From Balaenoptera acutorostrata (lineage: Eukaryota; Chordata; Mammalia; Artiodactyla; Balaenopteridae), in contig NC_080077.1 of the NCBI RefSeq assembly GCF_949987535.1, positions 37,900,561-37,964,560 on the forward strand: DNA of 64,000 nt, given 5' to 3'. Below the pieces are notes generated by a model. It was not told where the DNA came from. It ran no database searches and saw nothing but the letters and a program-made list of their open reading frames with translations. Positions 39,126 to 50,064 of this stretch are shown in pieces. The number at the start of each line of letters is the position of its first letter. The stretch's first letter is position 1. Both the position numbers and the translations under genes were made by a program.

Positions 39126-40001
39126 CTGGGAGCTCAGGTAGACTTTGAGGCACTCCTCGCACACGGCCTTCTTGCAGCAGGGCAAGGGCTTGATGGGCTT
39201 GTCTTCCAGGCACACCCGGCACATCAGCACCATGAGGGGCGCGTAGGGATCCCCGACCCCACCCAGGCCAGAATAGGGTGGAGCTCCCAGCAGGCTGGGC
39301 ACGGAGAACGGCTCGGGCGCCAGGTAGAACTCCAGCTCGATGCTGCCGCCGTCGGGGGACAGGGGGTCCGCTGGGAGCGACAGCCGGGGGCTGGGGAAGG
39401 AGGAGGGGGTGCTGGGAGGGTTGGTCACCGGCGGAGCCCGGGGTGGCGACGCGGGCAGCGAGAGCCGCTCCGCCGAGGGGGCCTCGGGCAGGTCGTTCTC
39501 CACGCAGAACACAGAGCAGAAGACTTGTCTCTTGGCGGGGGGCGGGCGCCGCTGGCCCAGCACGTCCAGGACCAGTCCGTCTGGGGCCCCGACGCAGGTC
39601 CGGGGCTCCGGCTGCTCGCCGGGGGGCGCCTCCTGCTGTTCATCCCCTCTCTCCTTTCGGTCCCCCGCTTCCTCCTCCTCCCTTGCCAGCTGCTGTTGCA
39701 AAGCCTGGGGGTTGAGGGGCCCGGTGTAGGCCAGTCCTGCGGGCTGCGCCGGTGCCTGGTTCTTCTTCCAGCTCGGGGCCCCCCGGCTCCTCGCGGGCTC
39801 CGGGACGCTCGTGTGCGCGCAGCCCGAGTCGCTTCCGCAGCTGCCGCCGCTCGGCTCGGCGGAGGAGGCGCGCGGCCCGGGCGCCCCGGTGCTGTCCCCC
39901 GGCGGCCTCGGGGGCTCGGGGTGGCCCGTGGCGCCGCCAGGGGGGGTCCGCGCCTCCAGGGGCCCGCCGCTGCCGCTCACCGTGCTCTGCTCCTCGCCCA
40001 T
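39126..40001 (-). CDS. RNF217: RNF217 coding exon 1 (RBR E3 ubiquitin ligase), 5' part of the gene only
   Basis: RNF217 is a RING-between-RING E3: RING1 binds the charged E2 and a RING2 cysteine receives ubiquitin. It has been reported to act on the iron exporter ferroportin (recall). The exon encodes 292 residues. Residues 1-250 or so are Pro/Gly/Ser/Glu-rich and look disordered. RING1 starts with C261-x2-C264, then C275/C276 and C281-x2-C284, and the exon ends at Q292. The start MGEEQSTVSG matches the human N-terminus as I remember it and has a fair Kozak context (G at -3 and +4). The upstream frame is open back to a TAG at 40569-40571 but holds no ATG. The exon closes in phase 0 at CAG|GTAACC (donor at 39125). 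The human protein is about 540 aa, so roughly half is missing: RING1 remainder, IBR, RING2 and the C-terminal membrane segment lie further left. Confidence 0.95.
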
Positions 40002-40700
40002 CGCCGCCCGCGGCCGAAGCCGCCGCCGCCCATCCAGCCGCCGGGACCCCCACCCGGCGCCGGCGGGCAGCGGGGGCAGCGGCTCGGCTCGACTCGCGGC
40101 TCCGCTTCTGCTTCCGGGTCCCTCCTCCGGGGCTGGGACGCCCCGAGCTCCCTCGGGGGAGCCTGTGCTCCCGGGCGGCGGCGCGCGGGGAGCCCGGCCC
40201 GGCCCGCTGCTCCTCCTCCTCCTCCTCCTGGTCCTCCCGCGCGGCCGGGCACCGCCTCGGGGGCGCCGAGGGCCGCTCGCTCGGGCCGCCGGCGCGCCCG
40301 CCCCACATGCAGGTCGGGGCGGCGCCGCGGCCCCCGGGAGCCCCTGGAGGGACAGAAGGGTCCGGAGGGAGGAGGCCGTCAGTCCCGCGCCATCGCCGGT
40401 CCCTGCTGGGGGCCGGGCGGCCGGAGGGCGGTGGTCAAAGGGTCGAGGGGCCTGTGGCGCCGCCGCGGCTCGCACCAGGAGGGGCAGCCGGAGCGCGAGC
40501 CAGCCGCCGCGGCCCCAGGGGGAGAGGCCGGAGCGCGCCACCTCCCGCTCCCGCTCCTCGTGCTTCACCTAGCGCCCTCCTCACCGCCCCTCACCCCACC
40601 CCTTTGGCACACACCTCCCCACACGTACACACGCGCGCGGGCACCGCGCACTCACTCACGCACACCCCGAGTGGGTGTGATCTCAGACCAGGATGCGCTC
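39200..40700. promoter_or_regulatory. CpG island over RNF217 exon 1 and its 5' flank
   Basis: Very GC-rich, CpG-dense DNA stands out sharply from the AT-rich surroundings. It covers the coding exon, the presumed 5'UTR and several hundred bases of upstream flank. No TATA box is evident. A GC-box-like CCGCCCCT lies near 40576-40583, followed by CACCC-type sites (CCCCACCCCT) on the same side. A CA/CG-alternating stretch follows near 40620-40670. This is the expected TATA-less promoter of a broadly expressed gene. The transcription start cannot be placed from sequence alone. Confidence 0.85.
40002..40568 (-). other. RNF217: Presumed RNF217 5'UTR / proximal promoter, with an out-of-frame upstream ATG
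   Basis: The stretch directly upstream of the RNF217 start is GC-rich and stop-free in the RNF217 frame for 189 codons, with no in-frame ATG. An upstream ATG at 40308 lies in another frame. Its 222-codon reading frame runs across the RNF217 start and ends at 39640. Its context is weak (T at -3, T at +4). How much of this stretch is transcribed is unknown. Confidence 0.5.
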
Positions 40701-41956
40701 TCGCCCCCAGGGTTCACGCTCGGCCTCCTCCAAACCCTCCAGAGCCGGCAGGCTGCCCTTCGGGCTACGCTTTGAGCAGAACTTCCTACAAAACTCCTCT
40801 TTACTGAAAGCTAGAGCTAGAAAACCCTGGCTAGTTAGGATTTTGGTTTCGCTTGTTTCTCTTGCGTTCGTCCGATTTTAAATCCTCCAAAGAGGGAGTT
40901 CAGAGAATTAACGCTAGGAATTATTAGTTCAAAATGCTGTGTGTACAACTCTCTGCTCTCTGCTTAATAAGGTAGGAAGGATGTTTGAAACCCACAAAAG
41001 TGCCGAAAAGCACGTTTAACCTACTCCTTTAACTAGAATCCTTATGAGAGCTGGTAAATAACGAATTTAAGATTTATCCCCCTTTCCTCCTTTTCAGTGT
41101 CCTCTTAGGAACTTTTTTTTTTTTTTAACCCTTTGAATATTCCTAAATGGGTAGCATTAAGGTCGTAAGATGGTCTGGCCTAATTAATAAACCGGATCGT
41201 TGGTGGAAATCATGAAAAGTTTCATTAGCACAACCATATTTATCCCCAAAACTGTTTCCAAGACAACAATTATAGTTGAGCCAGAACTTAATTATGTGTT
41301 GATCTATCTTTATTTTCCAGGAAGTATTAGTCACCCAGACTGGTGCATGTTAGTTCCCTAAAGCCAATGAAAACATTTTTGGGAAGCCAACCTTTGTTTT
41401 TTTCATCTTGAGAGGGAATTTAATTTACACATTCATGTAATAGGAAGGAGCTGTGAAGTGTGTAGAATTTTTTTATCTCGAAGTTGTTATTGGGTTGTTC
41501 TAAAATATTTTCCAAATCAGATAACAAATGCTAGAAAGGTGACTAGCTATGCAGTACTAAGAAAGGAGGGTAGCACCAAAGAACATGTCCATCATGTGTG
41601 TCTGATGTTCAGGGGCACCACAAATGGATGAAGCTAATCAATCAGTCTAAATGCCCACCTCATTTATCAGTCTGACCCAAGAATGAAGAATTCTTATTTG
41701 GAAGATTAAATGCTATTTAGGGATTTTTTTTTTTTCATCTTGGCTAATTGATTTCCTAGTAACTGCTATTTTTCTTCCAAATGATTCTAGTGTTCATTGT
41801 TTTAAACGCAGGGACAAGAAACCTACATGTTTGTGTCTTTTTTTGTATGCCATCTGATAACTACTTTTCTATTCTTTCTAAAGGGATATAAAAGTAATCC
41901 GTGTTTTCTGGGTGACAACAGTCTGAGAGTAAGACCAGAGTAACAATAATGGATAC
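40701..41956. other. RNF217 upstream flank, nothing recognised
   Basis: Non-repetitive, AT-rich DNA begins just upstream of the CpG island. No further gene was recognised. Proximal enhancers could lie here but cannot be seen from one sequence. Confidence 0.4.
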
Positions 41957-41972
41957 AAAAAAGTATATCTCC

Positions 41973-42269
41973 GGGGCTTCCCTGGTGGCGCAGTGGTTGG
42001 GAATCTGCCTGCCAATGCAGGGGACACGGGTTCGAGCCCTGGTCTGGGAAGATCCCACATGCCGCGGAGCAGCTGGGCCCGTGAGCCACAATTGCTGAGC
42101 CTGCGCGTCTAGAGCCTGTGCTCCTCAACGGGAGAGGCCGCGATAGTGAGAGGCCCGCGCACCGCAATGAAGAGTGGCCCCTGCTCGCCGCAACTAGAGA
42201 AAGCCCTTGCACAGAAACGAAGACCCAACACAGCTAAAAATAAATAAATTAATTAATTAATTTTAAAAA
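41973..42269 (+). mobile_element. CHR-type SINE, full length
   Basis: Starts GGGGCTTCCCTGGTGGCGCA and has intact A and B boxes and a TAAATAAATTAATTAATT tail. The target-site duplication AAAAAAGTATATCTCC is perfect (41957-41972 and 42270-42285). It lies about 2 kb upstream of the RNF217 start codon. Confidence 0.95.
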
Positions 42270-42285
42270 AAAAAAGTATATCTCC

Positions 42286-43733
42286 ACAGTGTCTCTAGGA
42301 ATCAAACCCCTCAAGGTCTTCCCATAGTTTTGGGACTCCCTCCTCCACACATATTTGTCGTAGGTGTTCCAAGAACTTGTTCTTGCAGTGCCCACCATTT
42401 TGTTCCTTATCCCTCAGATCTGGTTCACTGAAAGTGGCTTTCCTTGACACTGAATCAAGTCACCAGTGGGACTTTTGAAGGCTGCCCTGTAGCTCTGCAG
42501 CCCTTCTCCTTACCATGACTTCCTCCCCATGGGATTTGTCTGGTGTTTGTGAAAATAGAACCATGGCATGCCATATCTCCAGCCTCCAGACAGACTCAGA
42601 CTTGCCTCAATCCTGGGCCCAGCACCCCTGGTGTTCAATCTGGGACCCATAGGACACCAGTAACATGGAGTTAAAATGCAAAGTTAATATGGTGATCCTA
42701 CTATCAATTTCCCCTAAAATGAAACACATGAAGCACCTATGATAGTTGTACTGATAGGATTCATTTTAAAAAAATTGATTGAAAATATAGTTACTGTAGC
42801 AAAAATTTCACTTATCTAACACAAGCTTAATTTTTCTCAAAACTCAAACCATCTGCTCCATGTCAGGCTGTATACAGTTGTTAGTACAGTATAAACTCTA
42901 TCACCAATATTCTGTCACTACCAGTTTCAACTTTCAATGTTTTGTAATTTGCACTGGGCTGTGCACATTCCCTAAAACCAAGACTTGAATATTGGGAGAC
43001 AATGTCAAGTTTGAGAATTGACATAGTCAATTACTTTTGGTCATTACTGAACGTTATTTTTTCTATTACCAACTTTCCTATCCTGGCTTTTAAGCATGAC
43101 TTGTTTTTGCTTCCCTGGAAAATTTTTATTCAGACTTTAATTCAATAATTAAAGACCCTAGATTTATTAATTTATTAAAAAGTGTTATGAAAAATCAGAA
43201 AAGCTGTGAATCATTTTAATTTTACATACTAAAGGTAAAGCGGATTTCTTCATAACTGTTGTGGAGAAAAAATACATAATGTTTAAATACCATGAAATAA
43301 TTAGACAGCAAATACCTGAATTGTTTTTCTATCAGTCCTTCAACTATCAAATATATATGCGTGTATGTATATATATATATATATTTTTTTTTTTAATTCA
43401 TTTCCTGAAGAGGAATGAACACAGTGGAATGAATTTCTAGGTCTGCTTCTGAAAGACACAGTGGAATGTTGGTCCTCACTCTCCTATTGTCTCTCCTCTT
43501 CACCCATGGAGGGAGAGAACCTGGAATCATTAAGGAAAAGGGGCATTAGTACAACACAATTGTTTCGCTTTATTTTTCCACCCAAATTTCCTAAGGAAAA
43601 TCCAAATGAGATAAAGTTAAAAATAAAATGAAACAGTACATTCCTTCAAATTATAAAATTAAAGCCCAAATGCTTGGAAAACAGAGGAAACCAAGAATAA
43701 AAAGGAAGATGAGGAAGGAAAAAGAAGACAAAT
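42286..43733. other. Non-coding DNA, nothing recognised
   Basis: No gene or confident repeat was recognised. A TA-rich run lies near 43366-43383. Confidence 0.4.
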
Positions 43734-43818
43734 GGAAGGGAGGAAGGGGGAAAAAAAAGGAAGGAGAGAAGGAGAGAGGGAAGGAGGGAAGGAGGGAAGG
43801 AAGAAAGGAAGGGAAGAA
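43734..43818. repeat. 85-nt uninterrupted homopurine GGAA/GGGA tract
   Basis: Every base from 43734 to 43818 is A or G, mostly GGAA, GGGA and GAGA units. It is low-complexity DNA able in principle to form H-DNA, and it carries many GGAA cores. Confidence 0.95.
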
Positions 43819-43879
43819 CTTTATTATCCACTACCCAAAATAACCACTTAAACCTCTTTAACAGAGTGATAAACTTCAT

Positions 43880-44420
43880 TCTAGTTTTTACATCTGTGTG
43901 TATAAAAAAATGTCAAATGATATATGTTCCTTTTCCTACATTTTAAAAATTAGTAATATATCCTGACCATTTTCACACTATTAAGACATCTGTATATCAT
44001 CATGATTTGTGACAATATAGAATTTTACTATATAGATGCATCACAATTTATTTAACTAATTCCATTTTATTTTTAAAAAGTAGATTATTTATGATTTTAA
44101 GAAAACATACAATATAACATTTAATATATATGAATATGTATTATAACCTTTGTGTACATTCCTAATATACCATAGCATAAAGTCCTAAAAATTAAATAGC
44201 TCCTCAAAAGAGTAGATGTAATTTTGAGGTTTTGGCACACATATCAGAGAAATTTAGCACCAATTTATAACCCCATTAACAGTGAGGGTATGAGAGAGTC
44301 TACATCCCTAATCATTCTAAGGAGATTTTTAAAAATTAAAAATGCTGTAAATAACATCTTACTTTTAAATTAATGAGCACATTCTTTTAGATAAAAAGGG
44401 AAAAATCAAATATTAACTGT
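43880..44420 (-). repeat. Old L1-derived sequence (antisense)
   Basis: 'agcaccaatttataacccca', 'ttaacagtgagggtatgaga' and 'gagtctacatccctaatc' match antisense L1 3' ORF2/UTR text. The left part is too decayed to be sure. Confidence 0.45.
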
Positions 44421-45975
44421 CGATTCCCTTTGGATATATATAATTTAGCATCACATGTTATGGTTCTCTATTCCTGAGGTTATGGTTCTAACAGCTTTCC
44501 TTCCTCATCTTTTTAAAAAATTTCCTCATTACCTCTTCTAGTGACAGTAATACTCTAAAAATACTCGGAGGTAACCTCAGTCATAGGTAATACTTCTAAG
44601 TCTATGATACCAATTCTTCATTTCCTAAATACAGGTGCACCTAAATAAAAGTGCACTTATTTGAGTGCCCCAGACTCATTTCCAAATGAATACGGTGCCA
44701 AGGAAACCCCATCTTTCAGCCCTCACTGTGGAAGCTCTTTGAATTAAGACAAGAAGAGATCCACTTAATAGTGCAAGATCGACTCTTCTTGACCTGAGAA
44801 AAGCCCGTTCCCTCCTCACAGAAAAAGTCACCTTGGAGTTTAAAGGCAACTCAGAGTTTCTACTATGGTGGCTTTGGTTTACCAGAAAGATGTCAACCCT
44901 GGCTCTGTATCTAGAAATCCCTGGTCTCCTCTTCCCAAGGTACAGAGTGACATAAAGAGAGAGATGCATTCTATTCTCTCTGTTTCCCAGCTTCCCTTTC
45001 TGAAAGGGGTGTCAAGTCACAGCCTCCTCCTGACAGGCTTTGTTTATAGCAGGAGTCAGAAAAATTTACAGCCCGGCTCCTTCTTGGCCCTGAGACTGGA
45101 ATGCCTCGTTGGTTCGGTAAGCAAGAGCAAGATAAATCTCTTCTTGTACAACTCTCAGTACCCAGTACCTCCTTGCTGGGTAATTCACAGTAAAGGAAAT
45201 CATTTTGTCCAAACAAAAGTGTAATCAAGCATCAATGTAACAGAACTGAAGATGCACTTTTACAAAATGACACTTTAATTCTGAAAAGAGTAGAGATTTT
45301 CTTAGCAAAATCTCTTCCAAATTAGGGAAGAAGTAAAAGGTAACTTAGAGAAGATTTATTTAGAACAATGGCGAAGTGCTTACAAAACTATGTTAAATGA
45401 AAAAAGACAAGAAAAATCTAATATATATGATTACACCTGTGTTGGGATATATATGATAAAATAAGGACAAAAGTAATAGGAGTTATTGTATAAGGGTGAT
45501 GTGGTTATGAGTTTTTTTTCATTTCCTAAAATTTCTAAAATATTATGTTGCTTTTATAATGGACAAGAGAGAAAAACAAGATTTTTTTTTAAAAGAGTGA
45601 AACAGTTTCATCCTAATGAACAGGGAAATAGATTTGGTGTTAATAGATGTTGTTTGCATGTACACTCATGATAGTTAAGGTAAGCAAGTCCTCCCATTTG
45701 TGTTACAATTCAGTCCAACAACCATTTCCTGAAAGTCTATTAGATCCTGTGTCAAACTTTGGAAAATTCAATTTACTAATTTGTTCCCCAAATTTTCCTT
45801 CATTTTTAACTTCATAACATCTATGAAACACTTAAAGCTGTCCAGAGCCAGAGCATATCTTAGCTATATGTGGAAGCCCAGTTCCTAGCATTCTGCACAT
45901 ATTTAGTTCTCAACAAAACATTTTTAAAGGAAAGAAACCACGAAAAAATGATCTTCTGTAGTGACTTAATCGTTA
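44421..45975. other. Non-coding DNA, nothing recognised
   Basis: No gene was recognised. The 119-codon frame at 44865-45224 shows no domain and has an antisense shadow. Confidence 0.35.
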
Positions 45976-45979
45976 TATA

Positions 45980-46255
45980 GAACTATGGTTCTCAAATTGT
46001 GTGCCAAGGGGCCTTGAGGCACAGCAGTAAACTCCTAGTTTCTAGTTTATTAAAACTCTTAGGATATTTAGAATTCTTCAGGGAATCACAGCATTACCTG
46101 TTGGACACCATGTAAACTACTTCTGTTGAGTTGTTTGGACCTAATTACTATTAGGAATTTCTTTTTGCCTAAATTAAAGGGCACCATGAAAAATAACTGA
46201 GACACGAGGGTGCCACAATCTGAGAAAGTTTGGAACCTCAGGTTGGAAACCGCAG
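45980..46255 (+). repeat. Probable hAT-type MITE
   Basis: The left end 'tggttctcaaattgtgtgcc' and right end 'ctgagaaagtttggaacctc' are roughly complementary, as in Charlie-type MITEs. The body contains 'aagggcaccatgaaaaataa'. Orientation and subfamily are uncertain. Confidence 0.45.
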
Positions 46256-46328
46256 GTATAGAGCAAAAACAACAGGATCAAGATGCTAACCTCTTAGAGA
46301 TTTATATTTTAAATGTATGAGACACCTA

Positions 46329-46907
46329 TGTCATAAAGGATTAACCTTGCCTAAGAAAAGTTTCGGTCTTTGCTGCCAGCTCCTGGAAGGTAGGTATAGG
46401 CCCTGACTACAGGAATGAATCTCTCTGTTTATGTGAGGACCTTAGACCTCACATAAACCATGCCACAGAGTCTCTGCTAACAATGTCATGTATGGGGTGG
46501 CGGAGGGTGTCCTTGGGTCACGTGGTATCAGCTTGACCTCTGGAGGGGCTGGGAACTAAGGTGAGCCACTTGCGTGGTCTGCCATGTCTACATCACTGAC
46601 TTCCCATAAAAAGCCTGGATACCAAGGTTTGATGAGCTTCTGTGGTTGGCAAAATTCCATGCGTGTTGTCACACATCATTGCTGGGAGAAATAAGCACTG
46701 TCCACACAACTCCACTGGAAGGAGACAACTGGTGTCTCCATGCCCAGCCTCTCCTGGACCCTGCCCTGTGTACCTTTGCCTGTTGCTGATTTGAATCCGT
46801 GTCCTTTCATTGTAATAAACCATAACTGTGAGTAGACATTTTTGCTGAGTTCTGAAAGTCCTTCTAGAGAATTATTCAATCTGAGGGTGGTCATGGGAAC
46901 TTCCTGA
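46329..46907 (+). repeat. Solo LTR of an endogenous retrovirus
   Basis: Recognisable LTR text: 'tatgtgaggaccttagacct', 'cccataaaaagcctggatac', 'gtgttgtcacacatcattgc', 'gaataagcactgt'-like text, AATAAA at 46814-46819, then 'gagtagacatttttgctgag' and 'gagggtggtcatgggaactt'. No internal genes remain. The LTR points away from RNF217. Its family was not assigned. Confidence 0.6.
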
Positions 46908-47560
46908 AATACACCACTGCAAAAACAGAAATCGACTAACTTTTATGAGTTTCCGTTTCCCCAAGCAGAAAGATGTCATTGAGAAGGTACAGTATCCACT
47001 AAGGCAAGAACAAGACAAGTTTAATATAAAAGCAGAATAAGAGAAAATTCATGACCTTGTTCTTGGCACACAAGAAAGTTGATTGTCTCAGAAAATATAG
47101 ATAAGTAAGTGACCCTTTTAATTTATGAGGTACTTGAAATTCATTATGACATTTCACTTGACAAAATCTAGGAAAATATTAAATGATTCTGAAATGTTCT
47201 AAGCTGACAGTTTAAGCCATTCAGTTACATTTATTTTTAAATTATGGCAAATAATTTTACCTATTTATCCCTTAACACACTTGCTACCAAGTTGGAATGG
47301 GAGAACCCAGCTGCCTTTGGAGGATGTTAAATACCACAAGCTGTTTCTCAAACACTGTGGAATCAATAAAGCGCAAAATATTTTCTCAAATACTTTTAAA
47401 AAATTTCTCAGCATGTAAGTATCTTAAAAAGTTTTTATTCACAAATTCCTAACTCATTTACATTTTTTTTCTTATATTTATAAGACTTTGGAGCTGTTAT
47501 TATAAGCTTTATGAGAATAATGCTTTATTCCATAATTATATAATAGAAAAAGCACAAGAC
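46908..47560. other. Non-coding DNA, nothing recognised
   Basis: AT-rich sequence without recognised genes or repeats. Confidence 0.4.
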
Positions 47561-47564
47561 TGGG

Positions 47565-47690
47565 TAATTTAATATCTGTATCATAGTCGTATTTTGCCAT
47601 TGTCTATTTCCGGGCCTCAGTTTTTACTTCTGTAAAACGGGCAGATTGAACTGGATGACTCTAAGGTTCATTTCAATACTAAAATTATCA
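47565..47690 (+). repeat. MIR SINE (sense)
   Basis: 'attgtctatttccgggcctc', 'agtttttacttctgtaaaac', 'gggcagattgaactggatga' and 'ctctaaggttc' are the MIR core and 3' end. Confidence 0.75.
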
Positions 47691-47699
47691 TTTTCAATT

Positions 47700-48110
47700 T
47701 AACCAATAGACATCAATCCCTATTTTGTGTACATTGTTGTGAAATGTATAAGGTGTATAAATGGTGAATGTAAATCAATCCATGCCTTGAAGAATCTTGC
47801 AATTAAATGGAGAAGAGTGATGCCTAACTATAATATCAGGCAGATTTTAGTGGATGGTATAGAACCGTAAATTCAGGATTATGGGAGTTGCAGTGCAGGG
47901 GGGATTTCTGCCTTGGTGGATCATAGAAAGTTTTATGAAGAGCCTGGAAGATAAATTAGATTCTTACAGATGGAGAAGTTGGTGAGGATAGTAAACATTT
48001 CAGTAGGAGGACTGAATGAGCAAACATGATGGCAGATCACATATGGTGCCTTGGGTGGCAGCTTGTGGTCCTGGGTGTCTGATCATATGTGATGCATGGA
48101 GAAAGGACAG
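47700..48110 (-). repeat. L2-like relic (antisense), tentative
   Basis: 'atgccttgaagaatcttgca', 'attaaatggagaagagtgat' and 'ggatcatagaaagttttatg' resemble antisense L2. Weak evidence. Confidence 0.35.
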
Positions 48111-48149
48111 GAGGGAGGCAAGAAAGATAAGCTGACACAAAATTATTTA

Positions 48150-48445
48150 GGAACTTGGTACTGGATAGTTCTATTTGTCCTTTTAGATCCACTCTCTGCT
48201 TTTGTCTACCCTCTCTGCCTCTGGACGCTGATGCCTAGGGGCACACATCAATGGCCTCAATCACCCTCTGCCTTCCAAAGCAGGTCAGCCAAGGGAAGGC
48301 ACTGGCAGGTGATCAGAGAGTTGGTGTGTTTATTTTTCTAGCTCTCGATCTGCCAGTTCCCTGCACGCTGCATGCTGTCTGTGCCCCTCTATCAAAGGCC
48401 ATAGGTGCTATCATTTCTGGGTTCTGAGAATTTCTCCCTTCAGAT
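48150..48445 (+). repeat. Ancient interspersed repeat of unsettled class
   Basis: 'accctctctgcctctggacg', 'ggcactggcaggtgatcaga', 'tttttctagctctcgatctg' and 'tgtgcccctctatcaaaggc' recall a known mammal-wide repeat, but I cannot name it safely. Confidence 0.35.
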
Positions 48446-48457
48446 CAAGAGGAGGTG

Positions 48458-48773
48458 TGTTAGTTTCCCAGGGCTGCTATAACAAAATACTGAAAACAGG
48501 AAGGCTTAAAATAACAATAATTTATTGTCTCATAGTTCTGGAGACTAGAAGTCTGAAATAAAGCTGTCAGCAGGGCCATGGTCCCTCTGAAATATGGAAG
48601 GGAGAATCCTTCTTCGCCTCTTCTAGCTTTTTGCGTTTGCTAGCAATCTTTGGCATTCCTTGGCTTGTAGAAGCATCACTCAAATCTTTGCCTCTGTTAT
48701 AAGATGACATTCTGAAGTACAGGGGGTTAGTACTTCACGTATCTGTTTGAGGGACACAATTCAACTTATAACA
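48458..48773 (+). repeat. Ancient repeat with TG...CA ends (LTR-like)
   Basis: Starts TGTTAGTTTCCCAGGGCTGC, continues 'taataatttattgtctcata', 'gttctggagactagaagtct' and 'ttccttggcttgtagaagca', and ends 'ttcaacttataaca'. The TG/CA termini are LTR-like. The middle is shortened compared with other copies I recall. The family is not assigned. Confidence 0.65.
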
Positions 48774-49140
48774 GGAGATAAGGCTCCCCGTAGTTGCTAA
48801 TACCGAGGTACTGTACTATCTCTTACGCAAGTCCTAAACCCTATCCACACCTTTGTAATTGGTCCCAGGACTAAGCTCTACTATGTTACACAGTTTGTTT
48901 GTACAGTCTGTTTTCTTCAGGGATTCTGATGGTATAGATTCGATTTCCCTGACAATGATTGGACCAAGCATTTTGTTTTGCTTTAGACAGTGAGATATAT
49001 TTAATAGTTTAAGTTCTGGGTTTAAAAAAAAATAGATACTGTAGCAAAGTAAATATGCAATAGAGGAAGGAGACCCAGGGGACAAGACATGAGGTAGTAG
49101 CTTTTTTTTTTTTTTTTTAGATTTCTTGCATGGAAGCTGC

Positions 49141-49434
49141 ATTTTTATTTATTTATTTATTTATTTATTTATGGCTGTGTTGGGTCTTCGTTTCTGTGCG
49201 AGGGCTTTCTCTAGTTGCGGCAAGTGGGGGCCACTCTTCATCGCGGTGCGCGGGCCTCTCACTGTCGCGGCCTCTCTTGTTGCGGAGCACAGGCTCCAGA
49301 TGCGCAGGCTCAGCAGTTGTGGCTCACGGGCTTAGTTGCTCCGCGGCATGTGGGATCTTCCCAGACCAGGGCTCGAACCCGTGTCCCCTGCATTGGCAGG
49401 CAGATTCTCAACCACTGCGCCACCAGGGAAGCCC
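49141..49434 (-). mobile_element. CHR-type SINE, full length, reverse orientation
   Basis: Reading the minus strand it begins GGGCTTCCCTGGTGGCGCAG at 49434 and ends in a (TAAA)n tail at 49141-49172. A and B boxes are intact. A clean target-site duplication was not found; a T-run and 'tagctt' on both sides leave it ambiguous. Confidence 0.93.
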
Positions 49435-49499
49435 TAGCTTATTGTTATGTTGCCATGTTGGGTCCCGACGGGGTCTGAAGTGGGAATGGGCACCAAAGG

Positions 49500-50010
49500 C
49501 TTCCTGCATCCCAGAGTAAAATCCGAAGTCTTCCTTAAGGCCTTTCATGTGGTTTCACCTTTTCCTACCCCTGACCCTCATCTCCCCCTCATTCATCACA
49601 CAGACACTCACTGGCCCTTCGCTTTTCCTCAAATGTCCCAGTCATACCCCTAGCCCAGAGCCTTGATCCATATTCCCTCTTGCTCCCTGGCATAGGCACG
49701 ACCCCCTCTCACTTCCTTCTGGTCTCTGCTCAAAATGTTCCTCTTCCAATAGAGGCCTTCAATAACGGACTTTGGTAAAATACAGTCACCTTCATATACC
49801 TCATCCCCAGTCGTCTCCAACCCTTTATTTGTTTTTCCTTAATGGGATCACCAAGTGAGGTAGTACTTATTTCTTCATTTGTTAATTGTCTCTCCCTCCT
49901 TAGAATTTAAGCTCCGTGAGAACAGGGATATTTTCTGTTTGTCTCCTATTCTGCCCCAGGGGATAGAACTGTACCTGGCACAACAAACATTCATTAAATG
50001 AATGTTAAAT
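49500..50010 (+). repeat. L2 3' end (sense)
   Basis: 'taagctccgtgagaacaggg', 'atattttctgtttgtctcct', 'gaactgtacctggcacaaca' and 'aacattcattaaatgaatg' are the L2 3' end. It runs into the inverted-repeat cluster at 49986-50059. Confidence 0.7.
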
Positions 50011-50059
50011 GTTAGTTTCATTAAATGAAACTACCTCTAATGGTAGTCACCATTAGAGG
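49986..50059. repeat. Three consecutive perfect inverted repeats
   Basis: First: 10-bp arms AACATTCATT / AATGAATGTT around one A (49986-50006). Second: TAGTTTCATT / AATGAAACTA around one A (50013-50033). Third: CCTCTAATGGT / ACCATTAGAGG with loop AGTC (50034-50059). The first two share the core CATTAAATG. Confidence 0.95.
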
Positions 50060-50064
50060 CAGAA

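Noticed and set aside
39036..40775. 579-codon plus-strand frame, and other long frames, opposite RNF217 exon 1
   Set aside because: GC-rich DNA lacks stop codons in all frames. The product is low-complexity Arg/Pro/Gly/Ala and the minus-strand frame is a clear RNF217 match.
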